A stretch of 64,000 bases of DNA. Origin: Entomortierella parvispora. Taxonomy: Eukaryota > Mortierellomycota > Mortierellomycetes > Mortierellales > Mortierellaceae. Positions within the stretch are counted from its first letter, which is position 1. Each line of letters begins with the position of its first letter. The stretch covers positions 2,294,001 to 2,358,000 of the forward strand of contig OY752147.1 in the NCBI GenBank assembly GCA_963573315.1, written 5' to 3'. Positions 33,337 to 44,719 of the stretch are shown here, one piece after another. Made by a program: the position numbers and the translations under genes. Below the pieces are notes generated by a model that was given only the letters and a program-made list of their open reading frames with translations, had not been told where the DNA came from and did not search any database.

Positions 33337-34820
33337 TCAATAGAACTCTGCGCCATCCTGTTGGTCTGCGACCCATTCTGGCTGTCTCCAAGACGCAAAC
33401 TTGTCCATTTTGGCAGATCCAGAATCCGCCTCGCTACCCTTCTTCCCCCTAGGCTTGGAACGGATGTGCTTGTAATACAGTCGCTTCTCGATCTTGGCTT
33501 GAGTCCTTGCCTCGCGGGTGTCTTTTCTCTCGGCCTCAGCCATGTCCTCCGCTCTGAAATCCTTGATGTGCTCCTGTGGAAGGGGCTCGTTCAGCACAAT
33601 GGTCTGAAACTTTTCGGGCTTCTTGGATGGCCTGAACATATTTCAAATGTAACCAGGTTAGTAAATGGGGGGTCGCTTTTCTTTTCTTTTTCTGTCAAAC
33701 AGGGAAAGGGGAAGGGGAAGGAATTGAGAAAGGAGAGAATGAGAGAAGCCATCAAAAGGGGCTTTTCATCCATTGAACGAGAGAGCCCTATAAATGTCCT
33801 GTCAAGCAAGGGCTGGCCCCAAACACTCCAAAACATGTTGCGGAAAGGCGCAGTGTGACCATGAGTCCTGTCCTGGGCGAGAAAGTCTTTCATCCAACTC
33901 TTCTTGCAACCCCATGCCCTACGTTCCACATGTGAAAGGAGGCCATGGGAAACTATTGACAAACAAGCTAGAAAAACTTTTTTTCTCTCTCTCACTTACC
34001 CAACTTGGCTCAAAGGTTCCAATGGATCCTCTCCATTGCCCCGAAGGATGGTATCGACGTAAATCTTGCACCAGTTCTTCTTCCTATCAGCTCTCTTCAT
34101 CACCTTGACCGTTGTACCGGACGAAAGGGTCTTCCCGGAAGCCTCCTGTTTTTTGACCAACAATCTCTTTGCCTGCTTTGAAATCGGTGACCCATTCTCA
34201 TCTCCATATCCACCATACGAGGAGCTCGACATGTTGGATGAAGTCGACGAGTTGGAGAAAGACCGCATCATCTGTACGCTCCGATGTTCTTGTTCCAGCT
34301 TCTTGAGTTTGAACCACTCCAGTCGTTTCTTAATCTCGGCTTCTTCAGTCTTGACGAGCTTGAACCAGACCTCGTTCATCTCTTGGCCGAGGACCACAAA
34401 GTTGTAGAACGTTCGGGATAGCTCAGAGATAACCAGCATCTGGAAGGGAGGTAGACGGGCCAAGATAGCTTGAAGGACAGCGGAAGGAAGGATGGAGAAA
34501 TAATCCCTCTTCTTTCTCTTCCTACGCTGCTGTTCTACAAGGACCACCTCTGTGTCGGTCTCCTCGGCATCGGTCCCGGAGAGGTCACTAATGTCGTCTG
34601 AGGAATCAAACTGTGACCCGAACTCAGAATCGGAAGCAGCAGACTGCACCACGGAACCCATGAGGACTGTGGCGGTAGAAAGCGGGGACGAATGAAGGAT
34701 GTGTGCAGAAGGGGCATGTGTAGCATTGTCGGGTGTGGGGGGCGAGGAGAGGGTGTGTGTGCCTATTCCTGCAGTGGCAGGGCCTGTCGGTGATGGTGTT
34801 GCTTCAACGAGGTGTGGCAT
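33337..34820 (-). CDS. F-box-like protein with basic coiled-coil tail
   Basis: Two exons, 34000-34820 and 33337-33631 (intron 368 nt, phase 2), giving 371 aa. Residues 1-100 are Ser/Thr/Pro-rich then acidic, with a basic cluster QQRRKRKKRD that could be a nuclear localisation signal. An F-box-like segment follows at about 108-150: FSILPSAVLQAILARLPPFQ, LVISELSRTFYNF and W. The remainder is rich in Lys/Glu/Arg and predicted helical (EEAEIKKRLEWFKLKKLEQE; AEAERKDTREARTQAKIEKR). Likely an SCF adaptor; I cannot name a family. Confidence 0.65.
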
Positions 34821-35050
34821 TATATAAGTTTGATTTCAAATGAGAGTGGGGTAAGGTGAATGTCGGATGTTGGAGGGAGGCAAGGAGGACCATGAAAAAA
34901 AAAAAAAAAAAGACAGGGTCAACTCCACGAAAAAATATTTCCCGGAATTGTCACGTCCCACGCACAAGCCCTTTGCCACTCACTTTTTTTTTTTTTTTTT
35001 TGATCCGTGTCGGTGTTTGTACAAATACATGACGACCTTTATTCTAGGAT

Positions 35051-36438
35051 CTATGAGAACCTAGAAGGTCTAGCAGGTTTGCTGGGCGCAGAACTGTCCA
35101 CATCCATCGGTGTCGGAGCAAGTTTCCGCTGACGTGCCAGATACGGCTCCAGATACGGCTCCACCTCCTCGATCCGTAGAGGCAGGTCTGGAATGGGAAG
35201 TGATTTATAATACAGGGACTTGATATGTCCTGCGATATTTTCAATATCCTCCAGATTCGAATCCAGTACCTCCCACCATGCGGGGGTCGTCGGAAGTCGC
35301 ACGCCTGCTTCCCGCGCTGCTAACCAAATGACACTGGCGGCGATGGTCGGTGGTTGGTAGCAGATATATACACTTGTCCTCAGTCTAAAGAAGGACGCGG
35401 ATCAGTTTCTTTCAAACGACAACTCTAGCGGCCATTTGGATTACCAACCATGGACCAAAATCTTACCCATCGTTCAGAAAACTCCATGCCCGTTGTGGAA
35501 TAGTGGAGTGGTCCGTCAGATCAAGCACTCTTAGGTAGTTGACCATGATTGCGTACGGAAGTTGAACATGAACATTGAATGCCAGTTTCTTTAGGATTTG
35601 CATCTCGGCAATGACTGTCGCGTTTTTCATATCGTAAAACTCCTATAAATACAAAACAATAATGTGAGATACAAGAGCTTCCCAGATTCTATCCCCATTT
35701 CTTTCCGAGTTCCATTCTCGAGAACGCCCCGCCCTTTACGCCAGCCCTTTTTGATGTTTACCTGACCAAACTGTGGAAGCGGATCCAATGCCTTCCGCCG
35801 GAACTTTTTGCACAGGTGATCAACTACATTGATCAGATCCGATAACCGACACGGACATTCCTCCACTTTGGCCGCCAAGAATATTGATCCCATACTGATG
35901 TCCTGTTGTCCGTTAGAAGTTCAATTGCACGCGATGAGAGTAAGAACACTATTAGCAACAGTAGAAATTATCTCTGAAGCAAGAGCACACAAATCAAATA
36001 CATACCCGAATTGCAAACTTTTGAAGGGAAGCCTGGTAAAAGAACCTCTGGAATAGGATTTGGGCCGTCGCCATGGCCACCTGTGGTCTAGAAGCAGTCA
36101 GAGGATAGATCGATATTGTCAATATGTGTCCCTGACGAGAACTCGGTCCCTGCATCCCATTCGAATCTGCGAGACAATTCGGGTAGAAATGTGCATCACC
36201 CCAGTAAACACCTCATCTCTTGCTGAGCAGCAAACGTCTGTTGTCTTTGAGTAGCAATAACATTTCCTGGATTTGCTTACAGTTTCATGAGCATCCCTGC
36301 TGTCTGGATCAAATGGCATCCTAGCTGGCGAAGATTGTCTTCCTGTTCCTCTGAAATGCCGTCCGCGCGTGATGGCGTTTGCTGCAGCTGCTCGAGAGTT
36401 AGAAGCGCGTTCTGCAGCGACAGTTTGTTCTGTGCCAT
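35051..36438 (-). CDS. Cyclin L-type cyclin
   Basis: Five exons, 36281-36438, 36006-36087, 35762-35902, 35467-35642 and 35051-35384; phases agree, 296 aa. N-terminal cyclin box: LRQLGCHLIQTAGMLMKL, PQVAMATAQILFQRFFY, MGSIFLAAKVEECPCRLSDL (INVVDHL follows). Second fold: ATVIAEMQILKKLAFNVHVQ, LPYAIMVNYLRVLDL, RAWSFLNDGLRTSVYICY, PPTIAASVIWLAARE. This order and the sequence NVHVQLP/LRTSVY match cyclin L, the partner of CDK10/11-type kinases in pre-mRNA splicing and transcription. The RS-rich tail of animal cyclin L is missing: the protein ends after PSKPARPSRFS. Confidence 0.85.
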
Positions 36439-36884
36439 GGTGTCTGGTCGTGTGCTTGTTCCTGTGTTCCTGTTCGAAGTGATGGAGCAAGCTCCATTGA
36501 GCCAGTGAAGGGGGGCAGTGATGTTGGTGGCAACAGTCACTTTCTCGATTTTTTTTTTCTTTGGATTTCTAGACGGTGCCGCCTCCCTTGAGTGTCCCCT
36601 GAGAGCTTCCCCTCCCTCGCACTCCCTGTCTTTTTTTTTTGTCTCTCTTCCCCTCGTGCATCGCCTTCCCGTCGACCCCTTTTTGCCCTTCCAGAGCCCC
36701 TCTTATTCTCATTTACTCTTTTTACCACTCTTTCTCTTTTTTCTACAGTCTGATCCTACTTCAAAATTTTACGACACACAACAGCCACTCTTTGCGTTTG
36801 CGATAATCACTGCACTGACTACCACAGGCGAAACACAAGAGCCAACACTGGATATAACATACTGTAACCTCCCGAGTATATATC
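36439..36884. promoter_or_regulatory. Divergent region, cyclin L / secreted Cys-rich protein
   Basis: About 450 bp. CT-rich from 36545 to 36750. A TATATA stretch lies immediately before the ATG at 36885, too close to serve as that gene's TATA box. Confidence 0.4.
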
Positions 36885-37166
36885 ATGCAAGGATCCAAGT
36901 CGACATCGATTCTGCTGCTTGCCGCATTTATAATAGCCAGTCGTGTCAAGGCTGACTGCTTTGGGTCATGTACAAATGGATACAATATTTTCATGCCACA
37001 ATGCCTTGGCATAATGTGCTTTAAGGCTTGCGAGTCAAATCTAAATAACTGTCGCCTTGCATGTTCAAGCTCACTTTGCGTCGCCAAAGGCCTGCCGTGC
37101 TATAACCCCGAAAACTGCTGCAGCAAAACCTGTGCTAATCAGAATCGCAGATATCTTTGTCTATAA
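36885..37166 (+). CDS. Small secreted cysteine-rich protein
   Basis: Single exon, 93 aa. A hydrophobic signal peptide covers residues 1-23 (TSILLLAAFIIA, then SRVKA before the first Asp-Cys). The mature part of about 70 residues has 13 cysteines, including a CC pair near the C-terminus, spaced like disulfide-knotted peptides (CxxxC, CxxxMCxxxC, CC..C). It has no family I can name. Size, signal peptide and Cys content fit a secreted effector-like or antimicrobial-like peptide; that is inference. An odd Cys number suggests dimerisation, or one unpaired residue. Start chosen because the signal peptide begins directly at this ATG. Confidence 0.65.
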   Translation: MQGSKSTSILLLAAFIIASRVKADCFGSCTNGYNIFMPQCLGIMCFKACESNLNNCRLACSSSLCVAKGLPCYNPENCCSKTCANQNRRYLCL

Positions 37167-38471
37167 GAGCTCGATCTGAATACAGGTCATATGGTCCCCC
37201 AGTATGTAACTTAGCACTTCCACAAATAAACATCAAACCTCCACAACTTGCCGTACCCTGTTCTTGCCTATATATTGCCTTGTGTCCAAGACTAACCGTA
37301 AAAGATAATAGCATGCCTGAACGCGACGCAGTCAAAAACGAGGTTTGCGAGAAAAAAATAGGCATGGAAAGAACAGGTGTGGGCGAGAAAAGAGGAATGA
37401 CCAGACGTCGACAAGAAAATAAAAGGAGAATGATGGCAAGGAATTAACAGGCGCGGCGACTGGGCTCGTGTCGAGTACGCTTTCGACCTGGGACATATGC
37501 TTCTTAGACTTTATCTCTCTCTTTGGGATTTTTTCTTTCTGAAGATCGTGCACATTCCATTGGGTCCGTTCTGGGCAAAAGTCCTCTTTCTTCTCCGTCT
37601 CTGCGCCACAGTTATACGCGTCACGTGCAAATGTCTCTTTGAGGGGTGTCCTTATGTCACCTACACAGCTCATGCGATTAAGAAACAGCTTTACATGGGA
37701 TTTGGGCTCAAAAAAATCAAAACCCTAAAAAACCCTAACAAACCCCTAAAAAATCCCTAAATCTCGGCAACCGGGTTGGTAACCACTCCCCATATTGAAA
37801 TCCTGCTAAGAAAACCGATGATTTCCGTAAAGTAGCCCCCCTCAGGATGTGCGTGTATAAAGAAAAAAGGAATTCGCATGGGAATTGTGCGGAGCTATGA
37901 TTGTCGCCATGTAATCATCGCATGGGCTGCGTCTGTGACATAAGGCTCCTCCTCTTTGAGAACATGGGATCACTTTTGGTCCTGTTGGGCGTATCATCGT
38001 GGCATCACCCATGAAGGTCTTTCGGATCTCGGTAGGCTAAGATTCTTCGTGGACCCAATCTGTGTGCACGATCTAATTTGCGCCATGACAGACGACCGTT
38101 GTCATCGCTTCTGCTACGTGCTGGTATAGGACTCTCTGGAGCTTCTTCTTCACTCGCCCCTTCTTTTTTTTACGCACTACAAAAACCCTTTGACACGAAG
38201 AACATCAAGACACCCGTCCAAAACCGCTCTTTTTCATCAATTCCTCTCTCATTCAAATCTTTCGCACGACTTCTCTTCGATACACACAAAGCAAAGGGGG
38301 GAGACACGCACCTATTCCAAAAAAACACGGACCCAGCACCTCCTTTTACCTCCTGTCGGGACGCGACCGATTCCCGTTTTCTTTTCCCATTCTTTCTTTC
38401 TCATTCCCTTCCCAGTTCATTCACCTCATTTCCCCAGCTCCATTAGCACTCACTTTTTTCACCAACAAGCA
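37167..38471. other. 1.3-kb intergenic region with telobox-like cluster
   Basis: No gene supported. Four degenerate ACCCTAA units occur at 37718-37760. A pyrimidine-rich leader starts about 38140 and runs to the next start codon. Confidence 0.5.
37718..37760. repeat. Cluster of telomere-repeat-like (CCCTAA) units
   Basis: AACCCTAAAA, AACCCTAACA, ACCCCTAAAA and TCCCTAAA occur in tandem within 43 bp. This resembles the (TTAGGG)n telomere repeat in reverse, or telobox promoter elements. Confidence 0.6.
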
Positions 38472-41400
38472 ATGTCTTCTGGAAAATCAAAGCGATCTGG
38501 CGGTCGCCACAGTAACGTAAGTCTTGAGCCTCGCATCGATGATCGTGAGTATGAGGGGGTATCCGGCACAAGGGCCCTTTCCCGATCAAAGAGTAAAGGA
38601 CCCACGGTCCAAGTGCTCTCTTTTTTTTTGGGCACGTTCGTCACTCGTGTGCCGTTTGCTTGGAAATCGGCTCTCAACTTGCACCTTCTTGCGTCATGTT
38701 GCTCCAAGAAACTCACTCCTTCTCTTTTTGACGTTATCAGGGTTCACCCACCGGATCACCACCCATGCCGCCTGCGCCAAATCAGTCCAGAAACAGGGAG
38801 AAAGCTGCTCAGCACCACTTTCAATCAGAGCTCGCCAGCCCAGTATCCCCAGTGTCCCCACCCAGTGCTGTGCCCGCAAAATCGAGCATGCCCGTCCGTC
38901 CAGATTCTATGCGATTGAGGTCCTCCAAGAACAAAGGAAACGGAGCTGTTTCTCCCACAACCGCCAATGGATCAGCCACATCTACCAATGGGTCCAACCA
39001 CCCCGCCATTGCTTCCACAGATGTCAACGCGCTCTCTGCTACTAGCACCACAGGAAGAATCAGAAGAAGAAGAAAGAGCAGCGCGTTCCGTCGATTCATT
39101 GCTCGCATCTTGCTACTCTATCTCGGTTACACTTTTGTCTTTGTCTGTCCCAATCTCAAGGACTCGGGCTCAGATGCTGTTTGTGACGGGATTGTGCGTC
39201 TTCAGAATTGGTTGAGACCTTATTCAGACCCGGTGGTGGAGCGAATCGATGAGACCTACCGAACTTATGGAGAGCCTTTGGTGGATCAGTACGGGCGACC
39301 CTTCTATCAACAGAGTCAACATTACTATGGTTCAGTAGTCCAGCCTTCTCTCAAGGTCGCCTCGGTCAAGGCCAAGGAGTCCTATGATCAATTTGCAGCT
39401 CCGCATGTGAACAAGGCCTTCGATGCCCTCTACACGGACAATGTCAAGGCCCACGTGAACCGTGCGCAGTCCACCTTTCAAGTTTACCAGGCCCAGGCGC
39501 AAGACCATCTCAACCAGGCGCGCGTTTGGTCCAAGGATACTCAAGATCAGGCCTGGAAACTTCATGAAGCCCATGTCCAACCCATAGTCGATAAGTTCTC
39601 GCCCCATGTCAAAGTGGCGTGGGAAAAGGCCTCGATTGGCGCCGGTCAGGTTTACGATACTGCCAGTGTCATGTACAACCAACATGTGAACCCCCACGCT
39701 CAGAAAACCTGGGCTATGGTCTGGGAGGCGGCCGGCAACGCAAAGGAGTCATTCTTGACACAAACAGATGAGATCTGGGGCACGAGCTTTAGCAAGAGCA
39801 AGAAGAGAACAGCGGCAGAGCGATTCTACGACAGTGCATCTGAACAGACGCGATTGGCCAAGGAAAGAGCTCTAGCAATGGCCGCAGCGGCTGCAAAGGC
39901 GGCTCAGGATGCAGCCAAATCTGCTCAGAAGAAGGCCCATCTTGGGAAGCATCCCGAACCGGACAGTATCAAGGACACTATCCTGAAGAAAGCCTCGGAG
40001 GCGGAAAAGATCGTAGAGGAGTACGCTGAGGAGGCCAAGGAGGCCATTGCCGAGACCGTCAAGGGTGCCCAAAAGGTCGCAGAAGAGTATTCTGGAACAA
40101 TCAAGGCCGCCGTCGCCGGTATGGCCGCTGGGGGCATCAAGCACGCCGCCGATTCTCATCACAAGGTCCCCGACACCCATGAGGCCAAAAAGGCGGCCGA
40201 GGAGAAGGGCCAGGGCGCCCAAAAGATGGCCGAACAGTTTATTGAGAACGTGGCAGAAACCGTCGCCAAGACAGCCCACGACGCCCAGAAGGTGATCGTC
40301 GATGAAGCTGAGCAGATTAAGCACTACGCAGACGACAAGGTCAAGGAAGCTGGCAAGATCTCGGAGCACATCAAGCAGCAGGTCATTGAAAAGGCCCGTG
40401 AAGCTCAAGAGGCCGTTCTTCACCAGGCCGAGCACATTCAGGAGGCCGGCGCCAAGTTCAAGGACTCTGTTGTTGGTTCCGCCAACGACGCCAAGGATAC
40501 TGCCGACAACGATGATATCACGCACAAGGCACAGAAAGCATTCCATGCTGCTGAGCACGAAGCAGAGATTCTCAAGGACAAGGTCGTCAAGGCTGGCCAT
40601 GATGCCCAGAAAGTCGCCCAAGACCAATACGAAGGCGCCAAAAAAGTGGTTCAAGATCAGATCAAGCACGTCGAGGACGTGATTAAGGATGAGACCGAGT
40701 ACCTACGCAAGTCTGCAGAGAGTATCGTTAACGACGCGATAAAGATTGTGGATGAGCACACTGGTCAGGAATACGCCGCACAGCATGTCAAAGGTACCAA
40801 GGACCAGGTCGAGAAGGCCAAGGACTTTGCCGCTCACAAGGCAAAGGAAGCCAAGGAAACAATCGATCGTCACACTGACCAGGCTCAGAAACACGTTGCT
40901 GAGCAAGTCAAAGGCACCAAGGATCAGGTCGAGAAAGCCAAAGACTTTGCTGCTCAAAAGGCGAAGGAAGAAGGCGAGCACATTGACCAGGCTCGAGGCC
41001 AGGCCAATCAGAAGGTGAGAGAAGCGAGGGACCACGCGGACCAAGTCAAAGTGTATGCCAATCAGAAGGCAAAGGACGCCAAGGACCATGTTGACAAGAA
41101 GACTGGTGAGGCCAGTGATAAGATTGAACACACCAAAGAGGCCGTGAAACACAAGCCTCATGATGCCCACACTGCTTCCAAGGCTTCCCTGGCAGCGATG
41201 CTTGCAGGAATCGAGGCAACCTTTGGACATTTCTACACTTATGAGGAAAACGAGACCGAGAGTCTGTGGAACAAGCTGCAGTCTGCCATTGACGAGCATC
41301 TTGCAGGAGCCAAGAAATCGGTCAAAGATTTGGAGCAAGCCAATCGTGAGTCCTACGAGTCATTCGAATCCTACGTGAAGGACTGGTCCAAGGATAACTC

Positions 41401-42109
41401 TGGCAATCTGGACGATCGTATCTCTACTCTTGGCCAGCGATCAGTTCAATCGATCAAGACCATTGGACAGCGGGCCGAGAATGACCGAGGAGCAGCCAGG
41501 TCCAAGGCTGAGGTCCTTGCTAACAATGTGGAAGTCTACCTTTCTGGCCTCAAAGACTTTTTAACGGATCGTCTGGCTGCTGCAAAGGAAACTGTTACTT
41601 CTGACCTGAGTGTGTTCAAGGACACTAGCAGCGAAGACGATGAAAAGACAGCTCGCAAAAAGTTGGCACAGATGGAAGCATCGGCAAGGGCACGATTGGA
41701 AGAGGCAGGCAGTGGTGCTCGCACCAAAGCTCACGAGTTGTTGAAGCAGGTCGACGAAGTCTGGTCACAGTCTGAGGTGAAGTCTCGCGAGTATGTGGAG
41801 CGCACGAGAGAGCTGTACAAGAAGACAGCCGAGAACGCCAAGGCATCTTTCAAGGCCGCTACTGGGAAGGGGTCGGAATCTGTCGACAAGAACAAGGAGG
41901 CGGGCGATGACATGATCAAGGGCAAGGTCCAGTCTGTGAAGGAACATGAACAGGATACGGTTCACGAGGCGACGGTCAAGACCCATGATGTTCTTCCCAA
42001 CAAGAACAGCGACGAGTCCATTGGACAAGTCGCGAACGATGCCGAGCCCAATATCCGCATTGCCATGGAGGAGCCAGGCTCTGGACACCGTCATCATCAC
42101 CGTCAATGA
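38472..42109 (+). CDS. Long amphipathic-repeat (LEA/apolipoprotein-like) protein with one N-terminal helix
   Basis: Two exons, 38472-38516 (15 codons) and 38741-42109; 1137 aa. Residues 1-130 are Ser/Pro/Asn-rich. A hydrophobic helix at about 135-157 (RFIARILLLYLGYTFVFVC) should anchor it. From about residue 200 to 1080 the protein is an almost unbroken chain of Ala/Lys/Glu/Asp/His amphipathic helices with 11-residue periodicity (AKEAKETIDRH, AQKVIVDEAEQ), as in LEA group 3 and apolipoprotein repeats. A 38-residue unit with the core VKGTKDQVEKAKDF is duplicated back to back (residues about 698-772). The C-terminus is His-rich (HRHHHHRQ). A role in membrane or lipid-droplet coating or in desiccation tolerance is inferred from composition. 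Fungal proteins of similar layout are sometimes mislabelled hoxa13. Confidence 0.75.
40789..41005 (+). repeat. Two adjacent copies of a 114-bp unit inside the amphipathic-repeat gene
   Basis: The segment starting GTCAAAGGYACCAAGGAYCA occurs at about 40789 and again 114 bp downstream. The differences are mostly synonymous, showing an in-frame internal duplication under protein-level constraint. Confidence 0.75.
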
Positions 42110-42344
42110 ACCATCTATTATCAGGAAAAAAAAATATCTCGAATTATTGCTATTGCTGAATAAATTTGAAACTTTGTGTAAAAAATTGGTGGCGTAAGGT
42201 TCAGGAGGTGCAAGTGCAAAGCCACCAAAAGAGCGCATTCACTGGCAAAGTGTTCAAGAAATGCAAACTCCTTTACATGCAAGTCTCAACAACACATCAA
42301 CCTCGACCGCAACAACCATCACCCCCAGCCGAACCAACACAGCC

Positions 42345-43520
42345 ATGGAAGCCATTGTATCGATCCCTGGAGCAAAGTCCCTGGCCATCTCCTTCCCAGA
42401 GGACTCAAATCCGACAGTCCAGGACCTTCAATGTCGACTGGAGGAAATGTTGCACATCCCCATGGACGAACAGCGGCTGTTGACCAGTGGTGGAATGCCC
42501 CTCGAGCACTCACATGAGCAACAGGAGCAAGAGCAAGAGCAGAGTTACTCTGATGTGCCACTTTTCCCAACAACAGAGACTCTGCGATTCCTGAACCTGT
42601 CCTTGAGATTGAATGGAGGCAAAGGAGGTTTTGGAAGCATGCTGCGCGCCCAAGGAGGACGTATGAACGCTCAAAAGGGACCCGCCAATACGGACGCCTG
42701 CCGTGACTTGAGTGGTCGTCGTATCAAGACTGTAAACGATGCCAAAAAGTAAAGTTGAATAGCAGCAGCTACTCTGTCAGGAAATGTGATTTTTCACCCA
42801 ACGCATGTAGATTTGATAAAGTCCGGTATCTCTAACATTCCTTTATTTCTCTTCTTTCTTCTATCTTCTTCTTAGGATGGCCGAATACCTCCAACAGGAA
42901 CCCGAACGTGAAAAGGCAAAGAAGGAGTCATTGAAGCGCAAAATCGAAGAGAAACTGGAGAAGGCAGATCGACCCACTCGGAAACATCGGTTTGAGGATG
43001 CAAAGTTCTTTGATCAACTTGAAGAGAATGTGGAGGAGGTCAAAAGCGCAGTTGCACAAGCTATCAAGGAGAGTTTGAAGCCAAAATACATGGGTTCGTC
43101 AAGTGCAGGATCAGGGTCTTCTTCTGGATCAGGATCCGAGAAAGAATCCAGTGCCTCCAGCGTTGGCAGCAGCAGCAACAAAGGAAAAGGAAAGGTTGTA
43201 GAACCTATAGAGGCCAAGAAAAAGGTGGCTGTCAAGTCCCTGAGCATGTGGTAAGTGTTGTAGAACATTAATTGTTCAGAGAGTTGTGCTAGAGCGGTAT
43301 AAGAAGGCTGCATTGATACTGACTAAGTATACCATTGTCTTCTTCTATTAGGGATAACATGTCTGATTACGAGTCTTCTGAAGAGGAAGAGGAGGAAGAG
43401 GAGGAGGAAGAGAAGGAGGAAGAAGTAGAGGAGAAAGAAGAAGAAAAGCCAGCCAACAAATCAAAAGGCAAAGGCAAGGCAACCCCTGCGCCCAAAAAGT
43501 CTTCGCGTGCCAAGAAGTAA
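42345..43520 (+). CDS. SDE2: SDE2 ubiquitin-fold splicing/replication factor
   Basis: Three exons, 42345-42748, 42876-43250 and 43352-43520; 315 aa (an upstream in-frame ATG at 42261 would add 28 residues). Residues 1-92 are a ubiquitin-like fold, with [15 protein letters not shown] and [12 protein letters not shown]. The processing signature GGKGGFGS follows at about 91-98, then [24 protein letters not shown] and MAEYL, all diagnostic of SDE2. In fission yeast, ubiquitin proteases cut after the GG and the released Lys-starting fragment joins the spliceosome; in humans SDE2 acts at replication forks (family knowledge). The C-terminus is a long Glu run followed by Lys-rich sequence. A Gln/Glu insert (EQQEQEQEQ) interrupts the ubiquitin fold. 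Confidence 0.92.
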
Positions 43521-44719
43521 ACGTTTGATCCTTGCACCTCGCTGGTGACAAGACGAGGAAGCGCTTTTCACTTTTCTTATCTTGAACCGCCATACGTATC
43601 CCCCTACCATAGTCCCCTTGTATAAATCCGTAACTCCATGAAACTCCGTGTGCAAATTGAATCATGGATCATCAAAGAACAATTGACGGCCGATTGCTCT
43701 GTGCTGTGGTCTGTGTCTCTCTAGACTATTGGGAAGATTTGAGGGTAAGAGCTGAACAAACACGCGCGAGCCAACGAACGGTCACCAGTGAGAACAGCGG
43801 AAAAGCACAAGACCAAGGGATCAAAGAAAAAGAGGGAAGAAAAAAAATGAGAGCGATACTTTTTAAATGTTGTGCGACCGATTTGGGTTGGGCAAAGAGG
43901 AGAAGAGGGATTGCGTGGACACACGGACGGATCATGTCCCGAGAGGCGAGGACAGACCGAAAGGAGTGACCATTCAGATCCACAGACGTGTTGGATCTTT
44001 TGCCGAGTTGAGCGAGGAAAAGAAAGATTCTCGTTGGGCGCATGCAAAGACACTGACGATGCAGGCAGACATATGGGCGGTTGTGTGAATCCTCAAGTTA
44101 GATATGACTGTGTGTGGGGACGACGATTTCCGTAGTCTACCATCGGTGGGAGGGGCGAGAAGCAGCAAAAGGGTGAGGAAATGGCGAATGAAGCAGAGGA
44201 AAGAGAGTTCCTGAGAAGCGACGAGAGACGAGGTGCAGATTCACGAATCAAATCAGCGCGGTCCATTCGCTCAGGGACAAATAGAGTATGGCGGACAAGG
44301 TTCGTTCGAGTCGATGGCCTCTCTGTGCTCTCAGCACTTTCTCACAAGAGTTTGTTTGCGAATGAGAGAGGGAGAGGGAGAGCGCCACCTTGCCCTTGTT
44401 CACCCAGCAGCAGGAGATTGTGCGTGTGAAGAAAGTAAACCAGCAACAGGAACGAATGATCCAAGGGACAGCCGGATCGTTGCAACGGCTCCCTACTCGT
44501 CCATCCGCGCCGCGCCCTGCTGGTTGCACACACCTGACTGACCGACTTGACGGACCAACAAAGACTTTCCCCTTCTTTCTTTTCCCCTTCTTCTTTTCTC
44601 TTAGCCTCTCTGCTCTCTTACCCTCACGCTCATTCCTCCCTCAGCCCCCTTTCTCTCAACGCGATCTCGCAACTGTATAGCTCCTTTCTTCTCATCTTCA
44701 CACATTTATACATACTACA
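43521..44719. other. 1.2-kb intergenic region
   Basis: Between the stop of SDE2 and the paraoxonase-like start. Purine-rich between 43760 and 44420, CT-rich leader from 44565. Open frames on both strands lack motifs and introns. Nothing supportable seen. Confidence 0.5.

Noticed and set aside
39872..40669. 265-residue Leu/Val-rich open frame on the minus strand
   Set aside because: It is the antisense of the Ala/Lys/Glu repeat region; such antisense frames are expected from the biased codons.
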